The notes: generated by a model from the sequence alone, not told the origin. Counted from the stretch's first letter, positions 17,538 through 26,796 are shown. The stretch is 64,000 nt of DNA from Bacteroidales bacterium (GCA_003150235.1 QAMW01000001.1:8239-72238), one strand, 5' to 3'. Translations and numbers: made by a program.

Positions 17538-17573
17538 CCGCGTGGTTGCCTGAGGCAGTCACGCGGCTTTTTA
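17538..17573 (+). terminator. Intrinsic terminator after rpoD
   Basis: CCGCGTG and CACGCGG flank an inner GCC-TGA-GGC hairpin and are followed by CTTTTTATTT. It ends at the umuC stop on the other strand; no T-run is present in that direction. Confidence 0.85.
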
Positions 17574-18836
17574 TTTGCGGCAGTTGATTTCGATGATGTC
17601 GCTCATGCGCTGGGTATAGAGTCGTGACACTCTGGCATGGTGAGTGCAGCTGTCCATGTCGGGCGATGATGCGAGATGAACACGTTCGATGCCGCCGCTG
17701 TTGATGCTGTCGATTGTAATCATGAGCTTTTGGCGTCGCTCTTTTTCTTCATGATTTTCAAAGAGGGTAGGCTGCAGGTGTTCCCTGTCGATTATGCTTG
17801 TGGCGGTCACTCCGGCGCGCTTATACCCGTAGCCACGGCGGAATATGGTTTTTAACGCCGCTTTTGCCTCCTTGCAGAGGTCGATTGTATCATTTGAGGC
17901 GGTGTAGAGATTGCGCTGGGCGCAGTTGGAGTATTGTTCGCGGTCGGTGCGGTGACGGTTGGTGGCGATGAACACTGTAAGTTCTGTGCAATAAAGCTCT
18001 TTGCGACGCAGGCGCTCGGCGACATTTGCCGCAAATCGCGCCACTGCATCCTCCAGTTCCTGATATTCATAAAAATCAGTGGCAAATGTGCGCGATATGG
18101 TAAGAGTCTTTTGTGCTGGATGTTCTGTGTCGCTTTCGATGCACCGTTCACCGTTAAGCTCACGCCATGTGCGTTGAAGCATCACATTGTAACGGTCGGT
18201 GACGATATTTTCCGGCAGGTCGGCAAACTGCAGCGCATCGGTAATACCATACTCGATAAGACGTTTTGCCAGGCGCGGTCCTATGCCCCATACATCGCCG
18301 ATGGCTGTAAGGGAGAGAGCCTTACGCGCTTTTTCCCCGGTATCGATTACACACGCCCCCTTGTAGCCCGGATATTTCTTTGCAAATCGCGCCGCCACTT
18401 TAGCGAGAGTCCGGTTGGGGGCTATGCCTACCGATACCGGTATGCCGACATCGCGTTTCACTTTTCTTACAAGATTTACCCCGTATTCCGACAGATGTGT
18501 CCGGTCGATACTCTCAAGGTTGATAAAAGCCTCGTCGATTGATGATATCTCGATATCGTCGGCAATCGCGTTGAGCGTCGCCATCACGCGGCGCGACATG
18601 TCGCCATACAGGCGGTGATTGCCTGAAAATGACGCTATGTTACATGCCTTTACCGTATCGCGGATTTTGAATACAGGCACACCACGCTTTATGCCGAGTG
18701 CCTTTGCCTCGTTGGACATCGCCACCACACATCCGTCGTTATTGCTCAGTACGATTACGGGACGGTTGCGCAGTTCGGGCCGGAACACGCGTTCACACGA
18801 CACGAAAAAGTTATTGCAGTCAACAAGACCTATCAT
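17571..18836 (-). CDS. umuC: Y-family DNA polymerase V catalytic subunit, UmuC-like
   Basis: A 421-residue error-prone polymerase that copies across damaged bases. I chose the ATG at 18836 because it forms an ATGA overlap with the umuD stop and begins MIGLVDCNNFFVSCERVFRP, the family start. Catalytic residues lie in LVDCNNFF and in EISSIDEAFINL. The helix-hairpin-helix is ALSLTAIGDVWGIGPRLAKR. The C-terminal DUF4113-like end includes SSPDMDSCTHHARVSRLYTQ and is rich in basic residues. It works with UmuD' dimers in the classical system. It converges on rpoD. Confidence 0.93.
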   Translation of the reverse strand: MIGLVDCNNFFVSCERVFRPELRNRPVIVLSNNDGCVVAMSNEAKALGIKRGVPVFKIRDTVKACNIASFSGNHRLYGDMSRRVMATLNAIADDIEISSIDEAFINLESIDRTHLSEYGVNLVRKVKRDVGIPVSVGIAPNRTLAKVAARFAKKYPGYKGACVIDTGEKARKALSLTAIGDVWGIGPRLAKRLIEYGITDALQFADLPENIVTDRYNVMLQRTWRELNGERCIESDTEHPAQKTLTISRTFATDFYEYQELEDAVARFAANVAERLRRKELYCTELTVFIATNRHRTDREQYSNCAQRNLYTASNDTIDLCKEAKAALKTIFRRGYGYKRAGVTATSIIDREHLQPTLFENHEEKERRQKLMITIDSINSGGIERVHLASSPDMDSCTHHARVSRLYTQRMSDIIEINCRK

Positions 18837-19294
18837 TGTCTTCTGCGCCTGTTTTTCTTTATGGTGTGCGTGACAATACCCCACACGGTGAAGTCGTCAT
18901 CCTCTTTGACCTCGATGGGCTGGTAACGGTGGTTGGATGGAAGGAGCAGTATGCGGTGACGCTCTACCTTGAGTCGCTTTACTGTAAACTCCCCGTCGAT
19001 ACAACACACTGCAAGGTCACCGCTCATCGGTTCGAGCGAACGGTCGATTACCAATATGTCGCCGTCGTCAATCCCTTCCTCTATCATAGAGTCGCCTGTG
19101 ACACGCCCGTAGAAAGTCGAGGCGGGATGGCTCACTATCTCGCTGTTGAGGTCGATTGACTCATTTATACGGTCTTGCGCAGGCGACGGGAATCCGGCTT
19201 TTATGCCTCCGTCGGCGTATGGGAGACGGAGGGAAGAGGATGCATCGACTGCATATATGGTCAGGTCGCCGGTATTCTGATGGCTATCGGTCAT
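18833..19294 (-). CDS. umuD: UmuD-like translesion polymerase accessory protein (LexA-type self-cleaving)
   Basis: A 153-residue S24-peptidase-type protein. In UmuD, RecA-stimulated self-cleavage makes the active polymerase V subunit. The cleavage site is Ala33-Gly34 (GGIKAGFPSPAQD). The catalytic dyad is Ser69 (GDSMIEEG) and Lys106 (TVKRLKV). It begins 16 nt after the hisS stop and ends in a 4-nt overlap with umuC. I see no promoter box and no LexA-like palindrome in front of it, so expression probably depends on the hisS transcript (see findings). Confidence 0.9.
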   Translation of the reverse strand: MTDSHQNTGDLTIYAVDASSSLRLPYADGGIKAGFPSPAQDRINESIDLNSEIVSHPASTFYGRVTGDSMIEEGIDDGDILVIDRSLEPMSGDLAVCCIDGEFTVKRLKVERHRILLLPSNHRYQPIEVKEDDDFTVWGIVTHTIKKNRRRRQ

Positions 19295-19310
19295 CTGGCT
19301 TTTCTCCCGG

Positions 19311-20675
19311 CTATTTCTTTAACGCGGCTATGAGACTCTCTGTGTCCAGGGTAGCCTGTTCGCCTGTGGTCATGTTTTTCAGCGTCACTTTTCCTTCTGC
19401 AAGCTCGCTGTCGCCTATTATCGCCACGTACGGGATGTTGAGCGCATTGGCGTAAGCCATCTGCTTCTTCATCTTGGAGTTGTCGGGATATATTTCGGCG
19501 GTAATACCGTTGGCGCGAAGCTGCTTTATTGCCTTCATGGAGGCGAGAGCTTCCTGTTCGCCGAAATTGGTGAATATCACTGTAGTGGATGCCGATGTAT
19601 CTTCCGGATACAGGTCGAGGGTGTTGAGCACGTCATATATGCGGTCGGCACCGAATGAGATTCCCACTCCCGACACTCCCGGCATACCGAATACACCGGT
19701 AAGGTTGTCGTAGCGGCCTCCTCCGGTGATAGAGCCTATCTGCACATCCTTTGCCTTTACCTCGATGATTGTGCCGGTATAGTAGTTGAGACCGCGCGCG
19801 AGCGACACATCAAGGTCAAGTTCGGCACGGAGTCCGAGAGCCATTGTCTCGTTGACCACGTAGCGCAATTCCTCCACGCCTTTTTTGCCGGTTTCCGACG
19901 AGGCAAGCACTTCGTCAAGTTTGGCAAGGCGTTCTTCAAGTGTGCCGTCGATGGCAAGAATGGGCTGAAGCGCTTCAATCGCCGCCTCTTCAAGACCGCG
20001 CTCACGCAACTCCGCGTTGACATTTTCGATGCCTATCTTGTCAATCTTGTCTATGGCGACAGTAATGTCGACTATCTTGTCGGGCGCACCTATCAGCTCG
20101 GCAATTCCGGCAAGCACCTTGCGGTTGTTGAGCTTGATGGCGATATTAATTTTCAGGCGACTGAACACCTCGTCGATAAGCTGAAGCAGCTCGACTTCGT
20201 TGACGAGTGAGTCGGAGCCGACAATATCGGCGTCACACTGGTAAAACTCGCGATAACGCCCTTTCTGCGGACGGTCGGCGCGCCATACGGGCTGAATCTG
20301 GAATCGTTTAAACGGGAACTGAAGCTCGGCGCGGTGTTGCACGACATAACGCGCAAACGGCACGGTGAGATCGTAACGCAATCCTTTTTCCGAGAGCTGC
20401 GAGGTGAGTTTTCCGGTCGCCTCTCCTTCAAGCAACGCGCGGTCGACTCCACGCAGGTAATCGCCCGAATTGAGTATCTTGAACAGCAGTTTATCGCCTT
20501 CCTCGCCATATTTGCCCATCAGTGTCGACAGGTTTTCCATCGAGGGGGTTTCTATCTGCTTGAAGCCGAACAGGTGAAATACCTCGCGTATTGTATCAAA
20601 TATATAGTTGCGGCGAGCCATCTCGACGGGCGAGAAGTCGCGTGTGCCTTTGGGAATCGACGGTTTCTGTGCCAT
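19311..20675 (-). CDS. hisS: Histidine-tRNA ligase
   Basis: HisS charges tRNA-His in the cytoplasm. The 454-residue protein is class II. It has KGTRDFSPVEMARRNYIFD at the start, motif 2 around FQIQPVWRADRPQKGRYREF, and the histidine-binding signatures ARGLNYYTGTIIEV and GGGRYDNLTGVFG, with the anticodon-binding domain from about residue 355 (TTVIFTNFGEQEALASMKAI). It is the first gene of a likely hisS-umuD-umuC unit. A -7 box lies at 20704-20711. Confidence 0.95.
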   Translation of the reverse strand: MAQKPSIPKGTRDFSPVEMARRNYIFDTIREVFHLFGFKQIETPSMENLSTLMGKYGEEGDKLLFKILNSGDYLRGVDRALLEGEATGKLTSQLSEKGLRYDLTVPFARYVVQHRAELQFPFKRFQIQPVWRADRPQKGRYREFYQCDADIVGSDSLVNEVELLQLIDEVFSRLKINIAIKLNNRKVLAGIAELIGAPDKIVDITVAIDKIDKIGIENVNAELRERGLEEAAIEALQPILAIDGTLEERLAKLDEVLASSETGKKGVEELRYVVNETMALGLRAELDLDVSLARGLNYYTGTIIEVKAKDVQIGSITGGGRYDNLTGVFGMPGVSGVGISFGADRIYDVLNTLDLYPEDTSASTTVIFTNFGEQEALASMKAIKQLRANGITAEIYPDNSKMKKQMAYANALNIPYVAIIGDSELAEGKVTLKNMTTGEQATLDTESLIAALKK

Positions 20676-20703
20676 AATGATTTTGCTGATAAATATTATT
20701 TTG

Positions 20704-20711
20704 CAAAGATA
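20704..20711 (-). promoter_or_regulatory. Putative -7 element for hisS
   Basis: The minus strand reads TATCTTTG 28 nt before the hisS ATG. No clear -33 TTTG is seen. Confidence 0.5.
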
Positions 20712-20740
20712 CGAATAAGTCGAGGGTAATGCAAAATAAG

Positions 20741-20833
20741 TTATCAGTTATCAGATTTCAGTCGTCAGATTTCAGTAGCTGAGGCGGTCTTTAGAGTCTT
20801 TAAGGTCGCTAACGACCTTAGGGTCGTTAAGGT
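20741..20833. repeat. Short direct repeats and interlaced palindromes between hisS and the next gene
   Basis: Bases 20741-20775 contain two TTATCAG-type and two TCAGATTTCAG units. Bases 20801-20833 contain AAGGTCG and its complement CGACCTT in alternating order, giving overlapping inverted repeats. No coding potential is seen. The stretch lies between the hisS promoter and the terminator of the 20930 gene. Confidence 0.6.
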
Positions 20834-20869
20834 CACGCGTATCTGTAGGGATGTCCGGCTGTCATCATG

Positions 20870-20906
20870 AAAAAAAGGGGCTGCGCCAATTTTCGGCGCA
20901 ACCCCC
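20870..20906 (-). terminator. Intrinsic terminator of the 20930-23062 gene
   Basis: On the minus strand a GGGGTTGCGCC / GGCGCAGCCCC stem with one mismatch is followed by a run of seven T. Confidence 0.85.
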
Positions 20907-20929
20907 TTTCAGAGCGTAAGCTGATATCT

Positions 20930-23062
20930 TTAGAGTGCTACTTTGGCGGCTTTTCCGTTCTTGACGCGGATGAAGATTCCGTTTGCCGGATTTTTGACCT
21001 CAGTACCCTGGAGGTTAAAATACCTTTCCTCGGTACTCGTGCTGTCTTCCTCGATGTTGTCGATGCCGACACTGCCGCTTACGCTGTTTCCTACCACATA
21101 GATTGCAGGATCCGACAGATTTCCGTCGGCATCGCGGGCAATAATTATATAGTATCCTGCGGCAGGTGAGTTATAGGTGTACTCATTGGTATCGCTCAAT
21201 TTTTGCATGGTGTGGTCTATCCCTTCGGAGTCGGTTATTGTTATGGTTTCAGGAGCGACGGCATGTACCTTGACGTTTGATTGAGCCGTCCCCGTTTTCG
21301 AGGGTATGAAGAGACCGTAAAGCGAGCAGCCTTCGCGTGCCATGATCACAAACGATTCCGGCGCATCCTTGAAGATTGAGCCTTGCTTGATTTTCCCGTC
21401 GACAAAGGCTACCGGGGTTGGTGCGGTTTCTTCGTTACGATACCGGACTTCGATAGCGGAGATATAGCATATATGAGTTACACCGGCTTCTTTGCCGTTG
21501 TCTGATGCCCTCACGAATATATTGTTGGACTTCCGGTTTATGTCGAAGGTCAGAACCTCGTCTTTCTCAATTTTCACCATGGTCATATCCTTATCAGTGA
21601 CCTTATCTCCTGAATTGATATCATCCAATGTCGTGGCGCCCACATAAACAGGCTTGTCGTAGTATAGACCGGCATGGACTCTCGCCGAAATTATATCGAG
21701 CTGCTCCTCCTTGCTAAATATCAGGGCAAGATTACCGGGGCGGCTCCGGTCAAAAGCCCAGCCTCCAGGGGTGAAGCAGTCTGAGAAGGATGCCTGATAC
21801 ATAAGTAAGGGTATGTTATGGGGAATGATGATATCTTCCATCTGGAAAGGATAATAATCAAAAGGATATGCCCCCCAATATTTGTCGCCTTTGGAAAACT
21901 CGAGGATACCGTCAATTACATCATCCTTGAACACCTTGACCTTGAGCCGGTAGGAAACCTCTGCGGCGTTGTATTTGTAATCGCCGGGATAAGATGCGGT
22001 GACGGTGCCCGCACCGGGTGCACCGAGTAACGTAAGGTTGCCGTATTCATCGACTTGGGCTACATCCTCCTTCCCTCCGTCGGGTGTAAAGGAGTAGGTA
22101 ATGCCATCGACAGGCGTTTTTACTTTCGGGACAGGTAGCCTGACATTGTCAAGGTCGGTAAGATATGCCGTCACCTCGCCATTGAAGAGATGCTCGAATT
22201 CAAGACCGATATCACGTTTCTTTACGTTGAAGGTCCTTGAAAAAATATCGGAATAAGTATGGAAATTAGTCGCTCTTGAACGGGCATATACCATGTGTGT
22301 ACCCGCTTCCTTCATCACGATTCCGGGAGAATTGTACTGTGTGTTGGCATGTTTGTCGTTATCCATTGAATAATAGAGCCACACACCGTTGGTCTCACAA
22401 CTCAGCCGGAGCGTGTCGCCTACAAAGACATCACCGCCGTCAGGTGTATAAACCACATCTTCCATCCTATCCAGGTCATAGAAGATCCTTATGCGCGTGA
22501 TTTTGACATAAGCATTGTCACACACTATATAGAAATATTTGTATCCATGCTGCCCTAAAAGGCATACGTCACTCTCCTTGGCATATTGAATCAGCTGCCT
22601 TGTGTCGGAGTCATATTTAGGATACGGTTGGTTGGCGCCGTAAAGTGAGTATGTACCGGGGCCTTCGGTTTCTATTTCAACTCTCCTGATAGAACCGGCG
22701 AAAGCCTCGACCCATAATACACTTCCTTCTTTATCGCTCATCTCAAAGCAATATTTGCGGCTTTGCGAGGAGAAGCCTACCTTTATGTTTTTGCCCTTAT
22801 AGATGGATGCGGTCCATACGGCAGAAGGATTAGGTCCGAGCGGGCGCCCTTTTTTGTTGCCGAATTTTGCTTTTGTCGAAGTAATCTCGCAGTCAGTGTA
22901 GCCGGTTTCATCGGTAAAGCCTAACTTCTCCATGGTGAGGTCGTCGATTGTCTGGTCCCAATCCTGGTCGCTCCATGAATATGCGTTTAAGAAACATGCC
23001 ATCATGACGATGAGTGCCGCCATTCTTGACTTAAATGTCCAACGTGGTAATGATTGATTCAT
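20930..23062 (-). CDS. Large secreted protein of unknown function with Big-like repeats and type IX-like tail
   Basis: A 710-residue exported protein with an N-terminal signal peptide (AALIVMMACFLNAYSW). After a region starting SDQDWDQTIDDLTMEKLGFT there are beta-sandwich stretches. One region (about 215-270) resembles chitobiase-type C-terminal repeats (TLRLSCETNGVWLYYSMDND). Another (about 285-375) has the Ig-like pattern ending GAGTVTASYPGDYKYN. The end has EERYFNLQGTEVKNPANGIF and IRVKNG, a pattern common at the C-terminus of Bacteroidales exported proteins. No catalytic motif is recognised. It is a single-gene unit with a -7 element at 23091-23098 and its own terminator. Confidence 0.65.
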   Translation of the reverse strand: MNQSLPRWTFKSRMAALIVMMACFLNAYSWSDQDWDQTIDDLTMEKLGFTDETGYTDCEITSTKAKFGNKKGRPLGPNPSAVWTASIYKGKNIKVGFSSQSRKYCFEMSDKEGSVLWVEAFAGSIRRVEIETEGPGTYSLYGANQPYPKYDSDTRQLIQYAKESDVCLLGQHGYKYFYIVCDNAYVKITRIRIFYDLDRMEDVVYTPDGGDVFVGDTLRLSCETNGVWLYYSMDNDKHANTQYNSPGIVMKEAGTHMVYARSRATNFHTYSDIFSRTFNVKKRDIGLEFEHLFNGEVTAYLTDLDNVRLPVPKVKTPVDGITYSFTPDGGKEDVAQVDEYGNLTLLGAPGAGTVTASYPGDYKYNAAEVSYRLKVKVFKDDVIDGILEFSKGDKYWGAYPFDYYPFQMEDIIIPHNIPLLMYQASFSDCFTPGGWAFDRSRPGNLALIFSKEEQLDIISARVHAGLYYDKPVYVGATTLDDINSGDKVTDKDMTMVKIEKDEVLTFDINRKSNNIFVRASDNGKEAGVTHICYISAIEVRYRNEETAPTPVAFVDGKIKQGSIFKDAPESFVIMAREGCSLYGLFIPSKTGTAQSNVKVHAVAPETITITDSEGIDHTMQKLSDTNEYTYNSPAAGYYIIIARDADGNLSDPAIYVVGNSVSGSVGIDNIEEDSTSTEERYFNLQGTEVKNPANGIFIRVKNGKAAKVAL

Positions 23063-23090
23063 TTGCAGGTTATTGTTTTGGTGATATTTG

Positions 23091-23098
23091 CAAAGATA
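23091..23098 (-). promoter_or_regulatory. Putative -7 element for the 20930-23062 gene
   Basis: The minus strand reads TATCTTTG 28 nt before the ATG. The -33 region overlaps the terminator hairpin of the upstream gene. Confidence 0.5.
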
Positions 23099-23110
23099 GC
23101 AGAATTTCGC

Positions 23111-23154
23111 AAAAACGTCTATTCACTTGCAATAGACAAATGAATAGACGTTTT
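23111..23154 (-). terminator. Intrinsic terminator of the nucleoside phosphorylase gene
   Basis: A perfect 13-14 bp inverted repeat, AAAACGTCTATTC with GAATAGACGTTTT, is followed on the minus strand by a T-run. Confidence 0.85.
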
Positions 23155-23177
23155 GTTTATATCTTTTATATCGGATG

Positions 23178-24053
23178 TCAGATACGGTCGAGCACAGTCT
23201 TGATAAGGTCGTGGATGGCTGTCTTGTAGTTGGGGGAGGCTGTGGTGTTGACGCGGTTGGCTATGATTGAGCACACTGTCATGGCACGGTGTCCCATCAG
23301 CAGGGCGAGTCCCTGGAGTGGGGCACTCTCCATCTCGTAATTGGTCACGGCGCGTCCTTTGTAGCGGAACGCTTCGATCATCTTGTTGAGGTCGGGATTG
23401 GCGAGTGGCAGGCGTAGCTCACGACCTTGCGGACCGTAGAATCCTACGGCACTTATGGTGCAACCGCGCACCATGTCGTCACCGCCTATCTGCTCTACCA
23501 GGTCGCTGTCGGCTTTCACCACGTAGGGGGCGGCGAGCAGGCTGCTCCAGTTGACCGCCTCGCAAAATGCGCGCTCGAAGTCAAGGTCGGCGACACGGTT
23601 ACGCCCCGCATAATAATTGAGTACGCCGTCAAAGCCTATCGAGTGTTCGGCTATGACGGGAGTACCGAGTATAAGCTCCGGTTGCAACGCTCCCGAGGTG
23701 CCGATTCTTACAAGGGTGAGGGTGCGGTGTTCGGGTTTTACCTCGCGGGTTTCGAAGTCGACATTAGCAAGTGCGTCAAGTTCGTTGATTACTATGTCGA
23801 TGTTGTCGGGGCCGATTCCGTGGCTCAGACACATTATGGGTTTTCCTTTATATGTGCCTCCGATTGTGTGAAACTCGCGTGACGACACTTCAAATGTGCG
23901 GGTGTCAAAAAATGATGCCACCATGTCGACGCGTCCGGGGTCGCCGACAAGAATTATGCGGTCGCAGAGCTGCGAGGGGAGTAGGTGAAGATGAAATATG
24001 GAGCCGTCGGGGTTGATGATCATTTCTGATGATTCGATGTGTCGTTTATCCAT
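23178..24053 (-). CDS. Nucleoside phosphorylase, uridine phosphorylase-like
   Basis: A 291-residue PNP/UDP-family enzyme that splits nucleosides with phosphate, for pyrimidine or purine salvage in the cytoplasm. Family motifs are the phosphate-binding VGDPGRVDMVASFF, LVRIGTSGALQPEL, the conserved VTNYEMESAPLQGLALLMG with the ribose-contacting Met-Glu, and SIIANRVN near the end. It is a single-gene unit closed by a hairpin terminator. It is divergent from the GH31 gene. The split between uridine and purine specificity is inferred from overall similarity and is not proven. Confidence 0.85.
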   Translation of the reverse strand: MDKRHIESSEMIINPDGSIFHLHLLPSQLCDRIILVGDPGRVDMVASFFDTRTFEVSSREFHTIGGTYKGKPIMCLSHGIGPDNIDIVINELDALANVDFETREVKPEHRTLTLVRIGTSGALQPELILGTPVIAEHSIGFDGVLNYYAGRNRVADLDFERAFCEAVNWSSLLAAPYVVKADSDLVEQIGGDDMVRGCTISAVGFYGPQGRELRLPLANPDLNKMIEAFRYKGRAVTNYEMESAPLQGLALLMGHRAMTVCSIIANRVNTTASPNYKTAIHDLIKTVLDRI

Positions 24054-24171
24054 GTCTATTGAATTTGGGGTTATCTTATATAAAAACGCTGAAACGGGTC
24101 AACGGGTTGCGGTCATTTTCTCTTTTCTCTGTGCAATTTCTCTTTTTTGTTGAGAATTTTCCCTTTTCCCA

Positions 24172-24202
24172 TTGATTCCACTTTGCGAATTTACTAAATT
24201 TG
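24172..24202 (+). promoter_or_regulatory. Promoter of the GH31 gene
   Basis: ATTG near 24171-24174, 20 nt, then TAAATTTG at 24195-24202; the leader is about 50 nt. Confidence 0.6.
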
Positions 24203-24260
24203 TAAAAAATTTTTTGTACAGATTTAATAAATAAAGGTTAATTAAAGAACAAAAGGAATC

Positions 24261-26702
24261 ATGAAAAAACAGTTGTTATCACTTTTGGTGTGTAGTTTCT
24301 TTTCTCCTTTTTGTATGTCGGCTGCCGGTTATGTCAAGACTGCCGAGGGGGTAAGGGTTACAGTTGATTCAGTGGAGGTGGATGTACAGTATTATACACC
24401 ATCTACCGTAAGGATTGTGAAGCTGCCTGCCGGTGTTTCCTCCGTGGGAGAAAGCTACTCGGTTGTGAAATCTCCGGCTACCGTTGATTTTACCGTAAAG
24501 GAGAGTGGAAGGAATGTGAGGTTGCAGTCGTCGGGACTGCGTGTCGATGTCAATACTGTCACCGGCGATGTCTCGTTTTATAAGCCAGCGGGCGGCTTGC
24601 TGTTGACCGAGCAGGGCATGTCGATGACCGTGACCGATGATGCCGGGGAGAAGGCATACAAGGTGAAGCAGGGTTTCCGCCTTGACAAGGATGAGCCTGT
24701 CTACGGTCTCGGCAATCTTGAAAACGGCAATCTTTCGCAGCGCGGGGTCAACCGCAAGCTGATGCCCGGAAATATTGAAGACGGTATTCCCGTGTTTGTA
24801 TCCGTGAAGGGCTACGGGGTGATATGGGACAATTATTCGCCCACCGACTTCATCGACAATGGTCGCGAGACAGCGTTTGAGTCGGAGGTGGCGCAAGGCA
24901 TTGACTATTATTTCATATATGGCAAAAACATGGATGGTGTCGTCGCCGGTATGCGTCATTTGACAGGCGATGTGCCGATGTTCCCGCTCTGGACCTACGG
25001 CTTTTGGCAGAGCAGGGAGCGCTATAAGTCGCAGGATGAGATTACCGGGGTGGTCAACAAATACCGCGAGATAGGAGTTCCCCTCGACGGTATAATCCAG
25101 GACTGGCAGTATTGGGGCGACAATTACCTGTGGAATGCCATGGAGTTCATGAGTCCCGAGTTTACCGATCCGCAGAAGATGATGGACGACATTCACGGTC
25201 AGAATGCGAGGATGATTATATCGATATGGTCATCGTTTGGTCCGCAGACAAAGCCTTATCGCGAGCTTGCCGAAAAGGGGTTGCTTTTTAACTTCGAGAC
25301 ATGGCCTCAGTCGGGTATCTCCTATATGTGGCCTCCGCGCATGGACTATCCTTCGGGTGTAAGGGTTTATGACGCATATAGCCCCGAGGCGCGCGACATA
25401 TACTGGAAAAATCTCAGCCGCCTGCATGATTTCGGTATCGACGGCTGGTGGATGGACTCTACCGAGCCTGACCATTTCAACCCTTCGAAAGAAGATTTTG
25501 ACACGCCTACCTATCTGGGTTCTTTCCGCAAGGTGAGAAACGCCTATCCGCTGATGACTGTCGGCGGTGTATATGACCATCAGCGGGCTGTCGACTCCAC
25601 AAAGCGAGTGTTTATCCTTACGCGCTCCGGCTATACCGGGCAGCAGCGTTACGGATGCAACGTGTGGACCGGTGATGTCACCTCAAGCTGGCAGAATCTC
25701 CGCAATCAGGTGCCGGCGATGCTTAACTTCTCTCTGACCGGCAACCCGAATGTCAACAGTGACCTCGGCGGATTTTTCTGCAGCGCCTATAATAATGCCG
25801 GACCTAATTCGGCAGTGAAGAATCCTCTCTTTCAGGAACTGTTTGTAAGATGGATGCAGATGGGCGTGTTTACTCCGATGATGCGCAGTCACGGTGCCGA
25901 CATCAAGCGTGAGATATATTATTTCGGAGAGAAAGGAGAGCCGGTGTTTGATGCCGTTGCCGACGCCATACGTCTGCGCTATGCCTTGCTCCCGTATATC
26001 TATTCGACTTCTTGGAACATGACATCGCGTGGCGGAAGCATGATGAAGGCACTCCCCATGGACTTCCCGCACGATAAGAAGGTGTGGAACATGACCGACG
26101 AGTATATGTTTGGCGACAACCTGCTTGTGGCGCCTGTGCTTGAGGCTTATTACACCCCCGAGCTTGTCACCACTACCGATGAGAATACCGGTTGGGACCG
26201 TAAGGAGAAATTTGACATCGCCACCGATGCTGCCGTGGATTTCCTTAAGCCGGTGAAAGCTCCGGTATATCTTCCCGCAGGCACGGCGTGGTGGGATTTC
26301 GAGACCGGTGAAAAGTTTACCGGCGGCAAGACTATAGAGAAGGAGGCGGTTATCGGCACTATCCCCGTATATGTCAAGGCTGGCTCGATTCTGCCTCTGG
26401 GTCCCGATGTGCAGTATGCCGAGGAAAAACCGTGGGATAACCTTGAAGTACGCGTGTATCCCGGTGCCGACGGCTCGTTCACGCTCTACGAGGATGAGGG
26501 CGACAACTATAATTACGAGAAAGGTCAGTACAGCGAAATTGAGTTCAAGTGGAATGACAAGAAGCGTGAGCTGACTGTAGGTGACCGTCGCGGCTCGTTC
26601 CCCGGAATGATTGCCGCTCGTACATTCCGCGTGAAAGTCGCAGGCAGCGACAAGGAAGCTGCCGTCACATACACCGGCAAAGCCGTCACAACCAAGCTAT
26701 AA
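24261..26702 (+). CDS. Exported GH31 alpha-glycosidase (alpha-glucosidase / alpha-xylosidase group)
   Basis: An 813-residue glycosidase exported to the periplasm or cell surface by a signal peptide (LLSLLVCSFFSPFCMSAAG). Domains in order are an N-terminal beta-sandwich (to about 225), the GH31 barrel (about 230-570) and a C-terminal sandwich with a DUF5110-like end (YPGADGSFTLYEDEGDNYNY). The nucleophile is Asp399 in GIDGWWMDSTEPD and the acid/base is probably Asp472 in VWTGDVTSSW. Other family motifs are DGIIQDWQYWG and the SDLGGFF loop. It removes terminal alpha-linked glucose or xylose. It stands alone; no SusC/SusD pair is in the window, so the target glycan cannot be inferred. Confidence 0.88.
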   Translation: MKKQLLSLLVCSFFSPFCMSAAGYVKTAEGVRVTVDSVEVDVQYYTPSTVRIVKLPAGVSSVGESYSVVKSPATVDFTVKESGRNVRLQSSGLRVDVNTVTGDVSFYKPAGGLLLTEQGMSMTVTDDAGEKAYKVKQGFRLDKDEPVYGLGNLENGNLSQRGVNRKLMPGNIEDGIPVFVSVKGYGVIWDNYSPTDFIDNGRETAFESEVAQGIDYYFIYGKNMDGVVAGMRHLTGDVPMFPLWTYGFWQSRERYKSQDEITGVVNKYREIGVPLDGIIQDWQYWGDNYLWNAMEFMSPEFTDPQKMMDDIHGQNARMIISIWSSFGPQTKPYRELAEKGLLFNFETWPQSGISYMWPPRMDYPSGVRVYDAYSPEARDIYWKNLSRLHDFGIDGWWMDSTEPDHFNPSKEDFDTPTYLGSFRKVRNAYPLMTVGGVYDHQRAVDSTKRVFILTRSGYTGQQRYGCNVWTGDVTSSWQNLRNQVPAMLNFSLTGNPNVNSDLGGFFCSAYNNAGPNSAVKNPLFQELFVRWMQMGVFTPMMRSHGADIKREIYYFGEKGEPVFDAVADAIRLRYALLPYIYSTSWNMTSRGGSMMKALPMDFPHDKKVWNMTDEYMFGDNLLVAPVLEAYYTPELVTTTDENTGWDRKEKFDIATDAAVDFLKPVKAPVYLPAGTAWWDFETGEKFTGGKTIEKEAVIGTIPVYVKAGSILPLGPDVQYAEEKPWDNLEVRVYPGADGSFTLYEDEGDNYNYEKGQYSEIEFKWNDKKRELTVGDRRGSFPGMIAARTFRVKVAGSDKEAAVTYTGKAVTTKL

Positions 26703-26737
26703 ATATTCCCCGCCACGGGATATATCTTGTTAGCTGC

Positions 26738-26789
26738 CAATATTACAATACCTTTTTGCTGTTTTCTGCAAAAAGGTATTGTAATATTA
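26738..26789. repeat. Long perfect inverted repeat after the GH31 gene
   Basis: A 21-bp perfect arm (AATATTACAATACCTTTTTGC and its complement) surrounds an 8-nt loop. The position suits a GH31 transcript end, but no T-run follows, so it may act by another route such as 3'-end protection. Confidence 0.7.
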
Positions 26790-26796
26790 TGGAGGA

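Noticed and set aside
19295..19345. LexA-type operator before umuD
   Set aside because: No palindromic operator-like sequence is visible in the short hisS-umuD gap or the end of hisS.
24369..25196. 275-codon open frame antisense to the GH31 gene
   Set aside because: It lies over the conserved GH31 N-terminal domains and has no domain or promoter of its own.
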